Below are positions 30,950 through 44,439 of a stretch of DNA of 64,000 nucleotides, piece by piece. The position numbers were made by a program, and so were the translations under genes. A model generated the notes under the pieces. It made no database searches, was not told where the DNA came from, and saw only the letters and a list, made by a program, of their open reading frames with translations. This stretch comes from Homalodisca vitripennis (Eukaryota > Arthropoda > Insecta > Hemiptera > Cicadellidae). Each line of letters begins with the position of its first letter. Position 1 is the stretch's first letter. The DNA is taken from contig NC_060212.1 in the NCBI RefSeq assembly GCF_021130785.1, positions 148,143,501 to 148,207,500 on the forward strand, in the 5' to 3' direction.

Positions 30950-32859
30950 CACAAGTTTTAAGCCTCAGCGAAAATGTATTTTAAAGAAAAATATATATTA
31001 TAACATAGAGCATTCAAATGGTGTTTAATTATTTAATACACGTAATTCGCTCGTAATCACAGCGAATTATAATTTGCAGGTGCTTTAAAAACATTTTTTT
31101 TGCAGCACCGCCTGATGGCGACTTATATCAATGGGCATAGCATATAAACCTTCTCAGTTAAAAAATACATGTACTTACAAATTTTCATATTGATCGGTCA
31201 AATAGGTTCTGAGTTTATCAATATTTTATATTACTAGTAACTATAACTTATACATTTGAATTTATTGGAAAATTTCAAAATAAATTATTTTAATCTCGTC
31301 CAAAAAACATATGGTTTTGTCTACATAGCTCTATTTAATTAACCCAAAACAAATAAAGTATTTTGAGAGATGAGACATCAAAGTTTGTGGGGAGCAGGAC
31401 GTACGGAGACATACGTGTGTGTCCTAACATATGTCTGTAACACCGACAGCCCCAGCAGGAAGCCTTTGAGACAGATTTAAATATTGGATGATTTCTATTT
31501 ACCTGTGTGGTTATACTATGCCAGCAGTTGTAATAATTATATTCTGAATTTAGATAATAACCGCTTACACCTAAAAATAATGCACATGCTCAATTTTACA
31601 CGGTATAATATAATTTATATTACGATTATCTAATAATTTTAATTTAATGATTAAATTAAGTATTTAGGCATATTTTTATTGTAAAATAACCGCATTTATT
31701 ATACAGGCAAACTTAAATACACGCAGTTCAGCGATGAAAGGCCATATAAATGATTGTTAATATTCTCAAAGATTTTACATTATTTGTTTTCAAGTATTCC
31801 TAATTATTAATATAAATCCTAAAAAACTTTACTTTTTACCAATAATAAACTGAACTAATTAATTACGCGACAAATAAAACTAATCTTGTGACTTAATAAT
31901 CTTACATAGACTTGACTTTGCTTTACGTATTACAGAATGAAAGAGTAACTCACAAATTTTTATGCTTTTGTTCTTTTCAAGTTAACTCCATCATGAAATT
32001 ATCCAAAAAGATCTGTCTCTCAGACGATTCTGTCAGACATATTAATAAATAATTATGTACTCTCCTTTCTTAAATAGAGCACAGAAATGTTACTTAAAAT
32101 TATCGTTGAACATTTCAATTACCACTTAGTATAATACTGGAAAATTGGAGTTTAGCTGAGAGTAAAGTAATGAGAGAGAAAATGCAATAAATATTTTCTC
32201 CTAGTTATTGTATTGAAATACACGAACTCCTGTCCTCGTAACACTGGAAGCAAATGATTCTGTCGCTGTCATGAAACCCTTGATTAGACCACTTAATCCC
32301 TTAAAATATCAGTAAGAAATTGCAATTTTTTAACGAGGAACAGAGACAACGTAATGAAAATTTAATATACTCTAAGGTCTAGCATAAATACACATCTCTT
32401 ATGTTCTTGATAACAAAGATTAATCCACTATGTGTCCTAAAGAGTAATTATTTGTGATATTTTATTATAAATAAAACAAATAGCTAAGTATGAATATTTA
32501 TAATATAATATTATTTTAATCACTGACATAATATACTTCCGCAAGGCGTTAGCGTTGTATATTTATTAAACTTGATTATGTATTTAATAATGCTACCGAA
32601 TTTAACCGTAATTGATCGAGCGTTATAACTGATTCATCTGAAGTCATTTTCATTTGAATACAACTAACAAACGTAACTCAAGTATTTAAATCAGGTTTTA
32701 ATAGCGTTGTATTAAAGTAAACAATAATGTACAGTTCACAATACACAATGATTTTAATGATAATGTATTATGTTTTGGTTTACAATAACTTTTAAGTATT
32801 GTTTGTGCAACCTAGCCACGCACCAAAATGTCCACGAAAGTACGTATGTATTAATTCTA

Positions 32860-33860
32860 GGTCAAATTTGGCAAATGATAAAGTGTGGAAAGTTGTGAAA
32901 GGTAAAAATGTGCCAGTCGAAACTTAAATCCGAATAAACATAATCAAGTACCTTGAATAAAAATAGATTTGTAGTTTTAAGTAACCACACTTCTGTTACT
33001 GATTCAGTTGTTAAGGTTGTTAAGAGCTCTTCAGGTGTATGGAGTGAAAATTATGGTCATGTAAAAATGCAAGGAAAAACGTAAAACAGACTCTTTGAAA
33101 AGCAAAGATAAAAGAAACCCCTCTAAAAAATAAGAGTAAAATAAATGTTGAAAGTAGTAGTTGTACATTAGGCCTAAATAATGCAATGGTTTTGAGTGGT
33201 TTGTGTGCCACTGATGACATGTTACCGGCTGTAGAATGTGCAGGCCAGACTACTCTGGAGGACAATCACTCTCTCAACTCTCTCAAACCCGTTGAGCAAA
33301 GTAATGCTGATTATTTTGCTTATAGTTGATTCAATTCTCCGATATTCCGGGAAGCTTTGTAAGGAAAATGGTTGTACTGTTAGGGTACACCCTGGGGCGA
33401 AAATCAAAGATGTAAAAAATAAGTTGATGGGTTTCTTTCAGCACCAACCTAAAATAATTCATTTTCATGTAGGAACCAATAACTTGCCTTTGAAAATATA
33501 ACGGTGGTGCTGGGTACAATGGGGGATGCGGCAAGCGCGAGGCATTGCACTGTATGGCGGACCTGTTATACACAGCACGAATCCGTTTTCCAAACAGTGT
33601 TGTTTTTAGTTGACAGCATTTTGCCAAGGTCTGACATAAGTGGAACTGCATTAGCACAATTTAATGAGCAGTTGGAGCTGATGTCTGGAAACTTTGGTGT
33701 CGTTTTCATGAACTGGAATCAGCTAGTGCGAAGGTACCATCTTGCTCGGGATGGCAGACACCTTAACAGAAAGGGGGTGTCTGTGTTTGGAGCAGCACTT
33801 TTGAATGTCTACGAGCAGCTTACATCCTGTGAAATGGCTTCGGATGGGGTTTTGTACTAG
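32860..33860 (+). pseudogene. LINE ORF1 with SGNH/GDSL esterase-like domain, broken
   Basis: Fragments in several frames: an N-terminal piece with ANDKVWKVVKGK (about 32875) and FVVLSNHTSVTDSVVKVVK (about 32975), then the esterase region. Esterase blocks are LIVDSILRYSG (nucleophile Ser kept, usual Gly of GDS replaced by Val), IIHFHVGTNN (33455-33485) and LARDGRHLNRKG (Asp-x-x-His, about 33745-33775). Frames change near 33300, 33500 and 33590. Such domains occur in ORF1 of CR1-type LINEs and may bind or act on lipids. The minus-strand frames here are shadows. Confidence 0.8.
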
Positions 33861-34149
33861 CGCTTGAAAGCGCTGTGGCGAGTGGTGTGCTTCCAGTTGA
33901 TGTTGTCGGAGGTTGCTTGTGGAAACCCGTGGCTGACGGTGTAGACGCCGTAACGGGGGGTGAGCTTGAGGTGGATGATGTTGAGGTTGGGTTGCTGGAG
34001 ACTGTAGTTGACGGTGTTGAAGCCGTATTGAATGTTGAACTTCCGGTTGACAGTGACAAATCTGGCTTGCCGAGACTTGTGGATGATGGGAATGTGGTGC
34101 AGTCAAAAAACGGATATGTAAACTTGATACATTTATCAGGATAGCACAT

Positions 34150-36976
34150 CTAAATATGAACTCTCTTTCCACGGGCTTCGAAGAGATGCGTGCCGTGGTA
34201 GAGGATTTAAACCTGGATGTTTTTTGGTGTTTCGGAAACTTGGCTGAATGAAAGTAAATCTTCTGATGAGTTTGCGATGACTGGATATTCATTGTTTAGA
34301 AGCGACAGAAAGGGAAATGCAGTTGCCTCCAGAGGTGGTGGAGTGGCACTATATGTGAAGAACTGCCTACAATTTTCGCTGAAATCACTTCAATTTGAAG
34401 ATTGTAATTTTCCAGAGCATATTTGTGGAATATTGAAGTGTAAAAGTGAATCTTTCTGTATTTGCATTATCTACAGACCGGGAGATATGCCATACACTTG
34501 TCTAGAGCCCGCTCTCCACTTTGCATTTTATGATATGGCTCAGTACGCAGAAAATATTGTTGTAATGGGTGACTTGAATATTAACTTGTTAGATTTATCA
34601 TCCCCAGAGACCCGCTTTGAAAATAAACTCTTTAAGAGCCTTGAGGTGACTCAGTTAATTAAAGTTGCTACAAGGGTTACTAAAACCTGTGCAACTTTGA
34701 TTGATCACATTCTTGTAAATAGCAATGTTAAATACGTTACAGTGTGACGTCGTGGATATTTCAACCATCTATGACTCAAGATGTGTTCGAGTATCTGATC
34801 ACAAGATGACATATGTCGATATAAAAACAAAAAAATCAAGAAGGCCTCCTAGATTTGTTACTTATCGTGACTTCTCCCGATTTGACATTGACAAAATGAT
34901 ACATTGTACGTCCAGTATTAGGTGGGAAGATGCTATGTCTATGAACAATGTAGATGACATTCTAAATTTTATTAATTCTGCTATTATTCAAGTTTTTAAT
35001 GAAAATGCACCTCTAGTACATAAGAGAGTGACCAGAAAGAAATCTCCATGGAGAAATAAACAAATCATTCAACTAACCATAGAAAAAGATTATTATAAGA
35101 AGAAAATGCTATCTACAGGAAATGAAAACTTGTAAAAAAACATAGTGTAAGGTTAGAAATATGCTCAATAATGAAATAAGACGATCAAAACAAAATTATT
35201 TTAGATCTGAAATGGAGAAATGTAAAAGCTCTAGAGACTTTTGGACTAAAATAAGGACAAGTGGTGTCACTGATCCATTCGATCCAGCCATACTCAACTT
35301 TGTAAAAGATTTGGAAGAAATCAATAAGTATTTCGTTAGTATGGGCTTAGGTATCATGGCAAATGATGATTGTGTACAGTTCTATGAAAGAAACAAATCA
35401 GAGAGTGTCACTTGTGATTTCTATTTCAGGAGTGTTACAAGGAGAGAAGTGCAGGAGGCTTTGAATAGCATCACATCAGAGGCAGTTGGAGCTGATGGCA
35501 TATCAATAAAAATGATTAAAATGATAAGTCCGTATTGTATTGATGCCATAACACATTTAGCTAACCAGTCATTGGCCACTTCCACTTTTCCGGATGCATG
35601 GAAGGAGGCAATTGTACTGCCTCTTCCCAAAGTCCAAAGCACCTTCATCTGTGTCCGAGCTGCGTCCAATTTCGGTATTGCCTGCCCTGTCGAAGATAAT
35701 GGAGAAGCTGGTTGTTTCACAAATGGTACAATTTCTGGAGTCGGAGAATATCCTTCCAGCCTTACAGTCTGGGTTCAGGAAGGACCATAGTACTGCAACT
35801 GCACTATTGCTCGTTTGTGACGAGTTGCTTCACGCAAGGGCGGATAAGAAAGCATCTCTTCTTGCAATGCTGGACTTTTCACATGCATTCGACTCAATAG
35901 ACCACAAGATGTTGTTGGATGTCATGCATTTTTATGGTTTTCGACCAGAGGTGGTTTCTTGGTTTGATTCCTATTTGGTGAATAGGAGACAAAAGGTTAA
36001 AATTGGGATGGATTTCTCCTCATCTATAAGTAGAGTTGCTGGTGTTCCACAGGGAAGTTGCCTTGGGCCCATTCTATTCACCCTGTTTTCCGCCACTATG
36101 GGTTCAGACTTGCAAACATAGTCGCTTGTATTCATACGCCAATGATGCTCAACTGTGTGTTTCATATGAAGCCGGAAGAGCTGACTCAGCAGTTTCCATT
36201 TTGAATGCTGACTTAAGCATTGTCCATGATTGGTCTGAGAGGCATGGGATTAAACTGAACAACGAAAAGTGTAGTGTGTTGTCGATTCCTTCCAATGTAG
36301 GTTCGGAGACAGTGGGTGAGGTGTTGCTTGGCAGTGTCAGACTGAAGGAGTGTGAATCCTCAAAGCTCTTGGGCCTCATGCTTGATAGTGGCCTCACACT
36401 ATCTGGTCATGTAAGTGCTGTTTGTCGGCGAACACTTGGTCGACTGAGAATGCTATACAAGCATAGGCACATTTTTCCTAGAGAGACCAGGCTTCGCCTT
36501 GTCCGGGCTCTTGTGCTCTCTGTGATCGATTATTGCCTCCCTGTCTATGGCAACATTGTGTCTAAAGGAGATTTAGAAAAAATTACAGAGGGTCCAAAAT
36601 ATGTGTGTAAGGTATGTATGTGGTTTAAGAAGGTTTGACCATGTTTCGGAGGCTCGACGATCGCTGGGTTTGTTGACTGTAGCTGATACTTGTACCCTGC
36701 GCTCCTCATGCCTGGTTTACAGAATCCTGACCACTGGCAGGCTCAGGATATCTGAGAGAAAAACTAAAAAGCAGGTCTCAAGTCCGATCTCGCAGTACTA
36801 GACAGGATCAAGTGTTGGAGATGCCTCGCGTTCGCCGTGAATTTGAAAGAAAACGATTTGCGTACTTTGCTTCCAAATTATATAATGAACTGTCCTCCAG
36901 CGTAACAGGCCAGGGTGTACCTGAAACGACATACAAAGAAAATGTATACAAGTATTTAATGTACAATACAAGGTGA
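34150..36976 (+). pseudogene. LINE ORF2: APE endonuclease and reverse transcriptase, broken
   Basis: Segments in successive frames. Endonuclease: VSETWLNESKSSDEFAMTGY, GGGVALYVKN, VVMGDLNINLLDL, VSDHKMTYVD. Reverse transcriptase: ADGISIKMIKMISPY, LRPISVLPALSKIMEKLV, QSGFRKDHSTATALL, MLDFSHAFDSIDH, VAGVPQGSCLGPILFTLF. The catalytic box reads YAND (36135-36146) instead of YADD, so the first Asp is lost. The C-terminal part ends KENVYKYLMYNTR at 36976. Frame changes near 34230, 34740, 35140, 35640, 36080 and 36590-36620, plus an early stop near 35135. Confidence 0.92.
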
Positions 36977-37523
36977 TATAGCCATATATAACTGTATGTC
37001 TAATATTATGTTTGATATATTAATAACTATAAAATAAGCTTTTAATTTTTTAAGAACTATAATAAGACATGAGTCGTTTTGTAAACCAGCAATTATTGTT
37101 GAAAACCGCTCCCAAATAAAGTCCTTATTTATTTTATTTATTTATTTAAAGCGTGTGAAACATCAAAAAATTAACTATACAACATGTACTAATTGAGATT
37201 TTTAGACAGATTGATCGATGCCGCTCATACTACTATAAGTATAAAAATAATAATAAAACATAAATTGTAAGGCCTAGTTCTATCGTTTAAATAATAACTT
37301 AACAATAGCACTTTTTATACGGTCTTGTATAGTGATAGAACTGACAGTAATTAAACCAATGCTACTAAATTGTTTTAAGTTAAAATTATGGTCGGTTTTA
37401 ATACTTAGATAAATTAGGTGTATAATACTTCATTGCTCTCTATCTAAAACTTAGTCACTTTAACGTATTTACAGAAACCTGTGTATACCTGTGTACAAAT
37501 ATATATACGAATAAGTTTGGGTA

Positions 37524-37680
37524 CATAAACAGACATAGTTTGTAGTTATGTATTAGGTTAGTTCTTTAGCTGAAGAAGAGATCAGATTGCAGATCTCGAA
37601 AACGTAGTGTTACTGATTTCTTGTTTCACTGAACGATGGCAAATGTCCGGAAAAATCCTGTTTCCTTCATAACAGACATA
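37524..37680 (+). mobile_element. Solo Penelope-like 3' end (37538-37667) with target duplication
   Basis: A 130-bp piece matching the 3' end of the element at 23498-23627, including the hammerhead-like core, is flanked by CATAAACAGACATA (37524-37537) and CATAACAGACATA (37668-37680). Copy 2 has a single CATAACAGACATA at 58772-58784: the empty site. Confidence 0.92.
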
Positions 37681-38570
37681 TTATTCAGAAAAATTCAAAA
37701 TGTATTTTTGTGTATTATTAAATTTCATTAAAATGAGGGTATCATGTAGCGCTAGTATTTTGAAATTATGTTGTCACTGGCTAAAACTATCATTTAAAAT
37801 TATGTATAATCCAAAGCGTGCGTTTAGTCGTAAAACCCATTGTAAACCTTTAAATCATTATTAAGTCATAGAAAGAACAAAGATACTGGAAACAATTTAT
37901 CATTTAATGCATTATACAGTAAATATTAAGCAATTAAATTATTAAACTATGGTAGTAGTTTCATAGAGTGAAATCTTAATTCAGATAAACTTTTTAAATT
38001 ATAATAGGAAAAGCCTTAATATTAAATTAGCGTTTTATCAAAGCTGAAATTATTGTAAAGTATATAAATTAAAAGAAAATTTTTACTAAATAACAAAATA
38101 AAATATATTTAAAACATTTTAAAAGTAACATGATATATTAAGTAAATCCAGTGTACTTTATCTATAACGTGTAAAAAATATTAATTCACTTTAAATTTAA
38201 GTTTAATATCTAATCTGCAACGTACAGTTTACGATATTCAAAGTACGCTGTGTAAATGCCTCCTAATTTCACGCTCGAGCTTTTGCTATCAAGAGAGGTA
38301 TCACATTGACAGCATTAACTGAAACTCTTTCAAAAGTCTTCCAACCATAAAATTGGCACATGTTCAACTTCATTAAGTAGAATTGGTTTGGCGATGCTTA
38401 TAATATGTAGCTTAATTGCCATTTTCAATTACCTATATTGATAGAGTGCCTTTTAAAATTACACATTTTAAAAACATTCACACAAGACATAAAACGAAAC
38501 ATGAGTCAAATCTATCTACCTTTAGTGAATTCCTAATACAGTACATTAGTATTTCTTTTAAGATTTTTGT

Positions 38571-39365
38571 TTTACCCAGGAGTATAGAGAATTGTTTAAA
38601 TTATAAAAATGAGACTTGATTGAAACATCTTTAAACATCTTTCTTTGCTCATGTATGACTTGTTTATTTATGATCAACTATTCTTGACTTATTATGTCCA
38701 ACCTGTCAGCCATACTCCTTTGTTGTGAGGCCACTTACGACCAGAGATCATCAATTAATTAGTTTCATTAGTACACCTTTCTGTTTTCTTACCCAAGCTA
38801 TATCGAAAATGGAATTCTAGCCTCATGATCGTTTTACTACACATTTGATGTTTATCTAACTATTAATTAATACTACTTATTTTCCTCATACGCATGATTT
38901 TGTCTTATCGTAGCTTCACACCCTAACCGTTAGGATTCTTACTAATGTCGTTAATTGAAGTTACAATCCGTTAATACGTGTTGTGCAATCTCTTATTTCC
39001 CTCATTATATTTTAATACTCGCAATCGCAAATATTTTAGTCCCATATAAACATTTATATTTATTTCTTCCACAATGTTATTCTAATTACAAGAAATTGTG
39101 CACATGTGATTGGTCAAGCCCTAAATTTGAAGTACGACAGAATTTTAAGCATATATATATTCACTCGAGATTTAACTTTGGTTCAACACAATAAAAAATT
39201 TGAGGAATATTATTTTAAGCATATTTCCATTCCATGATTTAGATTCAAATTCAAGGATATATGATTTCAAGATGAATATATATATATGTATTATTTCCAA
39301 AATAATTTACTATAAGGTTTGTAAAATATAATGACTCTACATTTCCTTCGAGAAAACTGCTGTTA

Positions 39366-39411
<46 letters not shown>

Positions 39412-40992
39412 GGGTAAAAAGTATGGACATTGTATATTGATCTACTCTTACGTTTAACTTTTATATTGGTGCTGTCACCCTGATATTTTTACTTACTAGA
39501 ACCAATAGTTCATTTTAAAAGTTTTTTTTATTTGCAGTAATGATACACCAAGTGTACTGCTTCACCTGTATTCGTTTAGAAAATATTAAGGCAGTAAGGA
39601 ACTTTATGAATATTTTGTATAATACATTGCAATTGGATATTATTTTGTAATTATATTTTGTCAGTGTCACTTTTACGAACATAATATTCCAGGAGCAGCT
39701 GTTACGGTGTCGTTACAGAAGTGAAGTTTTAGAGATAACACTGATGCAATTTACTGCGTAGAGATTATTTGTTGCCATCATGGTTATTAATCAGACTAGT
39801 GTAAAAAGACATAAGCTTAATAAACTATTTGAACAATTGTTTAATTTTTTTTAATCTCATCACGGAATTTAAGTTTATAAGCAAATAGTCAGTTTAATAG
39901 TTTATTGATAGTTTTTTGAAATTTAAAGCAATTTATTTTTGCGACATGACGATATACACAGCGAGTGATTGAAAAACTAGGAATTAAAAAACTAAGAATA
40001 AGAAATGAATATGGATCTTGGAAATATTTTTAGAGTTAAACGTAGTTTCCAAATTAATTCTTCTATGTTGGAATTTACTGTGATGTTTTAAATAATATCA
40101 ACATTGAAGGATAATGGTAACCAGCTTTGGCTGTATATTTGTATTTGATAATTTTTAACTCTAATAGTTTTACAACAATAGTTTATCAAATATAACTTGA
40201 AACATCAAAAACTGTTTGGAGTTTTACCTTTTATTTATATACCACATTTTACAAAATCGGAGGAAAAATTAGGGTAAATTCCAATTATCTCAGTGTTATA
40301 AATTACAATTAAAATCTCTTAGTAAATTTCCTTAGTCTTTACTAAATTGAAATTATTTTTTAAAGCCATAATGTTTATCTTGTGAATTAAGTAGTATAGG
40401 GGCGTTTTTCAACAATACCAATCAATAATTTACCTATTTAGCCTAATAGCTTTTGGTCCAGCATATTTTTATATTTTCAGCAATCAGTACATATTACTAC
40501 ACAAACAATACTCCTAATTGCTAATGAATGTAAATTTATGACTAATTATTTAATCTCATTAATTATACAAATGATGTTTTACTCATAATACTAATTAATA
40601 GTTTTTTCAATTACTAAAACTACACTTCATAAACTTAAAACGACAAAAAGCTGGTTTAGCGCCAATAAATAAAAAGCCGCTATTAGGAAACCATTGAATT
40701 TTGGTGTTTAACAAAGTGAAAACTCTAATCTGTATTTAATTATTTCACCATCATTTCTAAAGAGATGAATTTAGTAGGCTAGAGTACCTTGTTCACGATT
40801 CCGGATACTCAGATAAATTTATCACAGTCTTGGGTATCGCAGTTAATAATAATAAGTTTTAGCTGATTCCATTGAAGCAGGAATTCTTACCAATAAGTTT
40901 CTTGCAAATTTCTATAGATAGTATTTTATCTGAACATGCTATAATCTACACTCAAATAATGATTAGTACGTATCTAATAAGCGACGTTGTGG
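38571..40992. other. 2.4-kb segment present only in copy 1
   Basis: In copy 2 AAGATTTT joins directly to GGTGAAGATAGTCC (about 59670-59685). No terminal repeats, tail or coding region were seen in the segment, and the junction shows 2-3 bp of microhomology, so a deletion in copy 2 is likelier than an insertion in copy 1. It contains a (TA)n tract at 39369-39404. Confidence 0.8.
39369..39404. repeat. (TA)n microsatellite
   Basis: About 18 TA units. Confidence 0.98.
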
Positions 40993-42564
40993 TTGGTGAA
41001 GATAGTCCTAAAGATACAATATCGCAAGTTATGAGCAACGGTTTTTATTCAATCTTTTAATAAAATTTTAACACTTTATAATCATAAATGAGACAACGTG
41101 ATTATTCCGAATGTTGATATAATTAAATTGTACTATCTAAATTCAAATTTCTTATGTTTTCTGACAATATATTGAAAAACCTGTAAACATATCTATAACT
41201 GATGTTGTAGGTATCCGTTTTTGACACACTTTTATATTTTTGAATCTTTAATGTTAATGAATAATAGGAATACATTTTAATTTCTTTATTCTGCAATTAT
41301 AAAATGAACGCTAAAACATACATATGTACTTCCACTTTCAAAAAGCATTCAAAAATAAATATATTGGCACGATCAGTGACAAACTAAGACCGTAATATTT
41401 TGATTCGATCCGTAAAACTGAATGTTACTAATCGTTACAAAAACAAAACCAATTTTAATTTGTGATCTATTCTTTTGTTCCTTAGTTTGCTATTGAAATT
41501 GCTTTATTCTAAAGTATAATATGTTTTAAGGACTCTACAGATCATGTCTCCGTCTCTCACTTTCTCTGGTGTGTGCGATATAATTTTTACTCAGTGCACC
41601 TGATTCTACAATCAATTGATTTGTGCTTATTCTAAAGAAAGGCTTATATAAATTCTGACGTTACAATAAATGTGAACCAACTTCGTCACTAAATTATTTG
41701 TGGTATCTAAACAATGACGTTTTCAGTATTCCCCACATTGTTAAACTTTTGCAAACTAGGTTTAAATTGTTATTTTAACATCTTTCCAGGTATATACATA
41801 GTGTACAGGTAAATACTTCTTGTGCCAGGTGTTGAACAGACGTTCTTGTTACTTGATGCACTTGTGAGCTAGTTGTTATAGTTTATGTGCTTAAAGAACT
41901 GAGAGTAATATCAAGTTAGCGCCTTTGGGTTAAAAGATTCTTTATACACTTTTTTTTTTACTTCTAATCCATCTCCGGTTTTATAATTATAACTCAAGTC
42001 ACAGAGGAATAAATTAAGTAGACGATTTTAATTCGTTTCAATTATTTAAAGAATATGTTTTATTATTACGAATGGAGCATGCTTTTGTTATATTTTACCT
42101 GCGTTAACTTTAAACAAACGCAGTTTTAAAAAGTGAGACTCGTTATTAATTGTAAATAAAAAATTTTAGCTATAGCCTATTTCTAAAAACGAACGTAGAT
42201 ATCAATGGCAACTCTCATAATTCACAATACTTCATAATTCATAAATAACGAGCATTTATTTTTATCCATAAAGCAAATTTTAATTATTTTAATAGGATCA
42301 TATTTCTAATTGGAAGTAATTAAAACTTTAAAGTGCATATTAGTATTTAGAAGCTTTCAAATCGTAGATTTTATTTATAAATAACTCTTAGTTTATTTTC
42401 AGAGCTCATTATAAGCATTTCATTCGATTTTTTATAAACATGTTGGTCATTGGTTACATGACTAAGTGGTACTTAAAGGTGCAAATCCTATAATACGCTA
42501 CTAAACATTGCAGGTTAGATATTTTGGAAATACACATGTTTTAATGGACAAAAACTACAACAGT

Positions 42565-42795
42565 ATACTGTTGTCAATACCACTGTTCATCATCATCATA
42601 TGTTCCCCTCCACGGAAGTCTTTAGTAAAAGGCGAAAGATTTATTCGATCTGAAGGGAAACCAGAGCCAACCCAGCAGACGGCCCGTAGGCCATTTCTGT
42701 AGTGTATTTGTTTATACTTGGTTCCAAGCTTGGCACCTGATTATTCAACTGTTTTGTTTTAAATAAAACACTTTTTCTTCTTCTTTCTTTCAGTA
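42565..42795. repeat. SINE-like insertion in copy 1
   Basis: Absent from copy 2, where the flanks meet near 61410-61430. It contains CATCATCATCATATGTTCCC, GAAGGGAAACCAGAGCCAAC and GGCCCGTAGGCC, and ends in a TTTTTCTTCTTCTTTCTTTC tail. The 64-codon frame across it is not a gene. Confidence 0.65.
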
Positions 42796-43360
42796 TTACT
42801 GTTCTAAATTGAAAATTACATTTTAAAATAAGTATACATAAACAGAAATAAATTTTACATTAATTTTATTAGTGTACGAAGAGCAAAAATTTGTATTGAA
42901 TAAACACCAAATCTTCTTAAACTCAATAGAGGATATTTCACCAAGAGAGAAATTGATCTTTAGGTCGCGATGGTTTTGGTGGTGAAAGAATGAATGAAAG
43001 GATATTAAAAAGGTTAAACCTGAGAACTTTTCCTTAGACCATGTTCCTCTTAGCGTGACACACTTAAAAGTAACCGCCAGACATGCAATATGTTTAATAA
43101 AACGGCACTCGTCTCCTTGAGTGCAAAATTATGTAAGAGCAAAACTGTACAGTGTTTAGAATCTTATAAAATTAATATATAATTTATTAGTAAGAAATGA
43201 GAGGTCTCTGGATGGTGGACTGACAAAGTTTTCAAAGTGTTTCGGCAACAGCGTAGAAATAGGAGCAACCACGATAATTGACGTGAATTCTGACTGGATC
43301 CAAGAAATATTTGTAGGAGAATAATACTCAGTCATATATTATTGACTTTTATAGAAATAA

Positions 43361-43362
43361 AA

Positions 43363-43443
<81 letters not shown>
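43361..43443. repeat. (TA)n microsatellite, copy 1 only
   Basis: TA tract interrupted by ATAAAAGTA; the copy 2 partner region near 61990 lacks the expansion. Confidence 0.97.
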
Positions 43444-43448
<5 letters not shown>

Positions 43449-44439
43449 CTTATTAAAAACTATACTATTTTTAAATGATTAACAAACTTTTACGAAACAT
43501 GACTTTACGCAAGTAATACTTATTAAAGTATTGTTTTAAACAAGTATTTTTGGATCCATATTTGTATAAACTCTTAGAACCATTCGGCAATAATAAAAAA
43601 TATCTTGTACATTTTTCAATAACTTTTAAGGATTTAGGTTTCTAGACAGTTTCTAGAAAAGTGTAAAATAACTTTGCAGGAATATTATCTCAATCTTTTA
43701 TTTGAGATCGTTAACTAGTGCTATTCTCAAATCCATCGAAAATTTAAAACATTGTAATTTAAAACTTTCTGATGATTTCGTATTTTATGACATTTTTAAT
43801 CAAAAAATTATCATCGTGGCTATTTGTAGTCTAAAATCAGTGAAATAAACTTTATTTTTCTTAATTTATGACATTCAATGGAATTACATCAATTATAGGA
43901 TTTTAATTATATACCACATGTATAAATAGATTAAGAACAGTTATAAGAAATAAATAACAACACAAACTTTGGAACTATTTCTATACATTTTTAATACTTT
44001 AAGTAGTATTTTGTAAAGTTTAGGATGAAGGATTCCCGAATATGCCAAACTAATACATCAATACATCAAAAACCAGTTATTACACAATTGTCATAGAACA
44101 AGTTAATATGTATCAACTTGAAAAGTTACGAATTTGTGTAAAACATTATGGGCTGTAGCAATTGTTCCAGATAAAACTGGAGAGTTAGTTAAGATTTATA
44201 GTTAAGATAAGTTAGTAAAGGAGATTCTCGAGCCGTTTAAAAGTTAAATTAATATCGATTAAAAATGCATTAGAGGGATGTGGAATTGACGTAATCCAGT
44301 AATTTTTAAGATATTTTAGTTAGCAAAGATAATTACCGTTAAATAACCAATTGTTATAAAAACAACCGTGCTAAATTTCAGAAAATAATATGTTACTTTC
44401 ACGAGATTTTTTAAATTTTACAGCGAAATGTTACACAAA

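Larger units (their letters stand above)
32855..37145 (+). mobile_element. CR1-like non-LTR retrotransposon, degenerate
   Basis: Absent from copy 2, where GTATGTATTAAAGCGTG is continuous (58393-58410); in copy 1 the LINE lies between TTAA (32851-32854) and TTAA (37146-37149), at most a 4-bp duplication. It has an ORF1 with an SGNH esterase-like domain, an ORF2 with APE endonuclease and reverse transcriptase, an AATAAA and an (ATTT)n tail. The esterase ORF1 places it with CR1/L2-type elements. It is 4.3 kb, probably 5'-truncated within ORF1, with many frameshifts. Confidence 0.93.

Noticed and set aside
33723..34292. A 189-aa minus-strand ORF rich in His, Gln and Pro
   Set aside because: It is antisense to the LINE ORF1/ORF2 junction and has a low-complexity translation; a shadow frame.
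38571..40992. A transposon insertion in copy 1
   Set aside because: No terminal repeats, target duplication, tail or coding sequence; a deletion in copy 2 is simpler.
42508..42702. A 64-aa ORF
   Set aside because: It spans the edge of a SINE-like insertion missing from copy 2.
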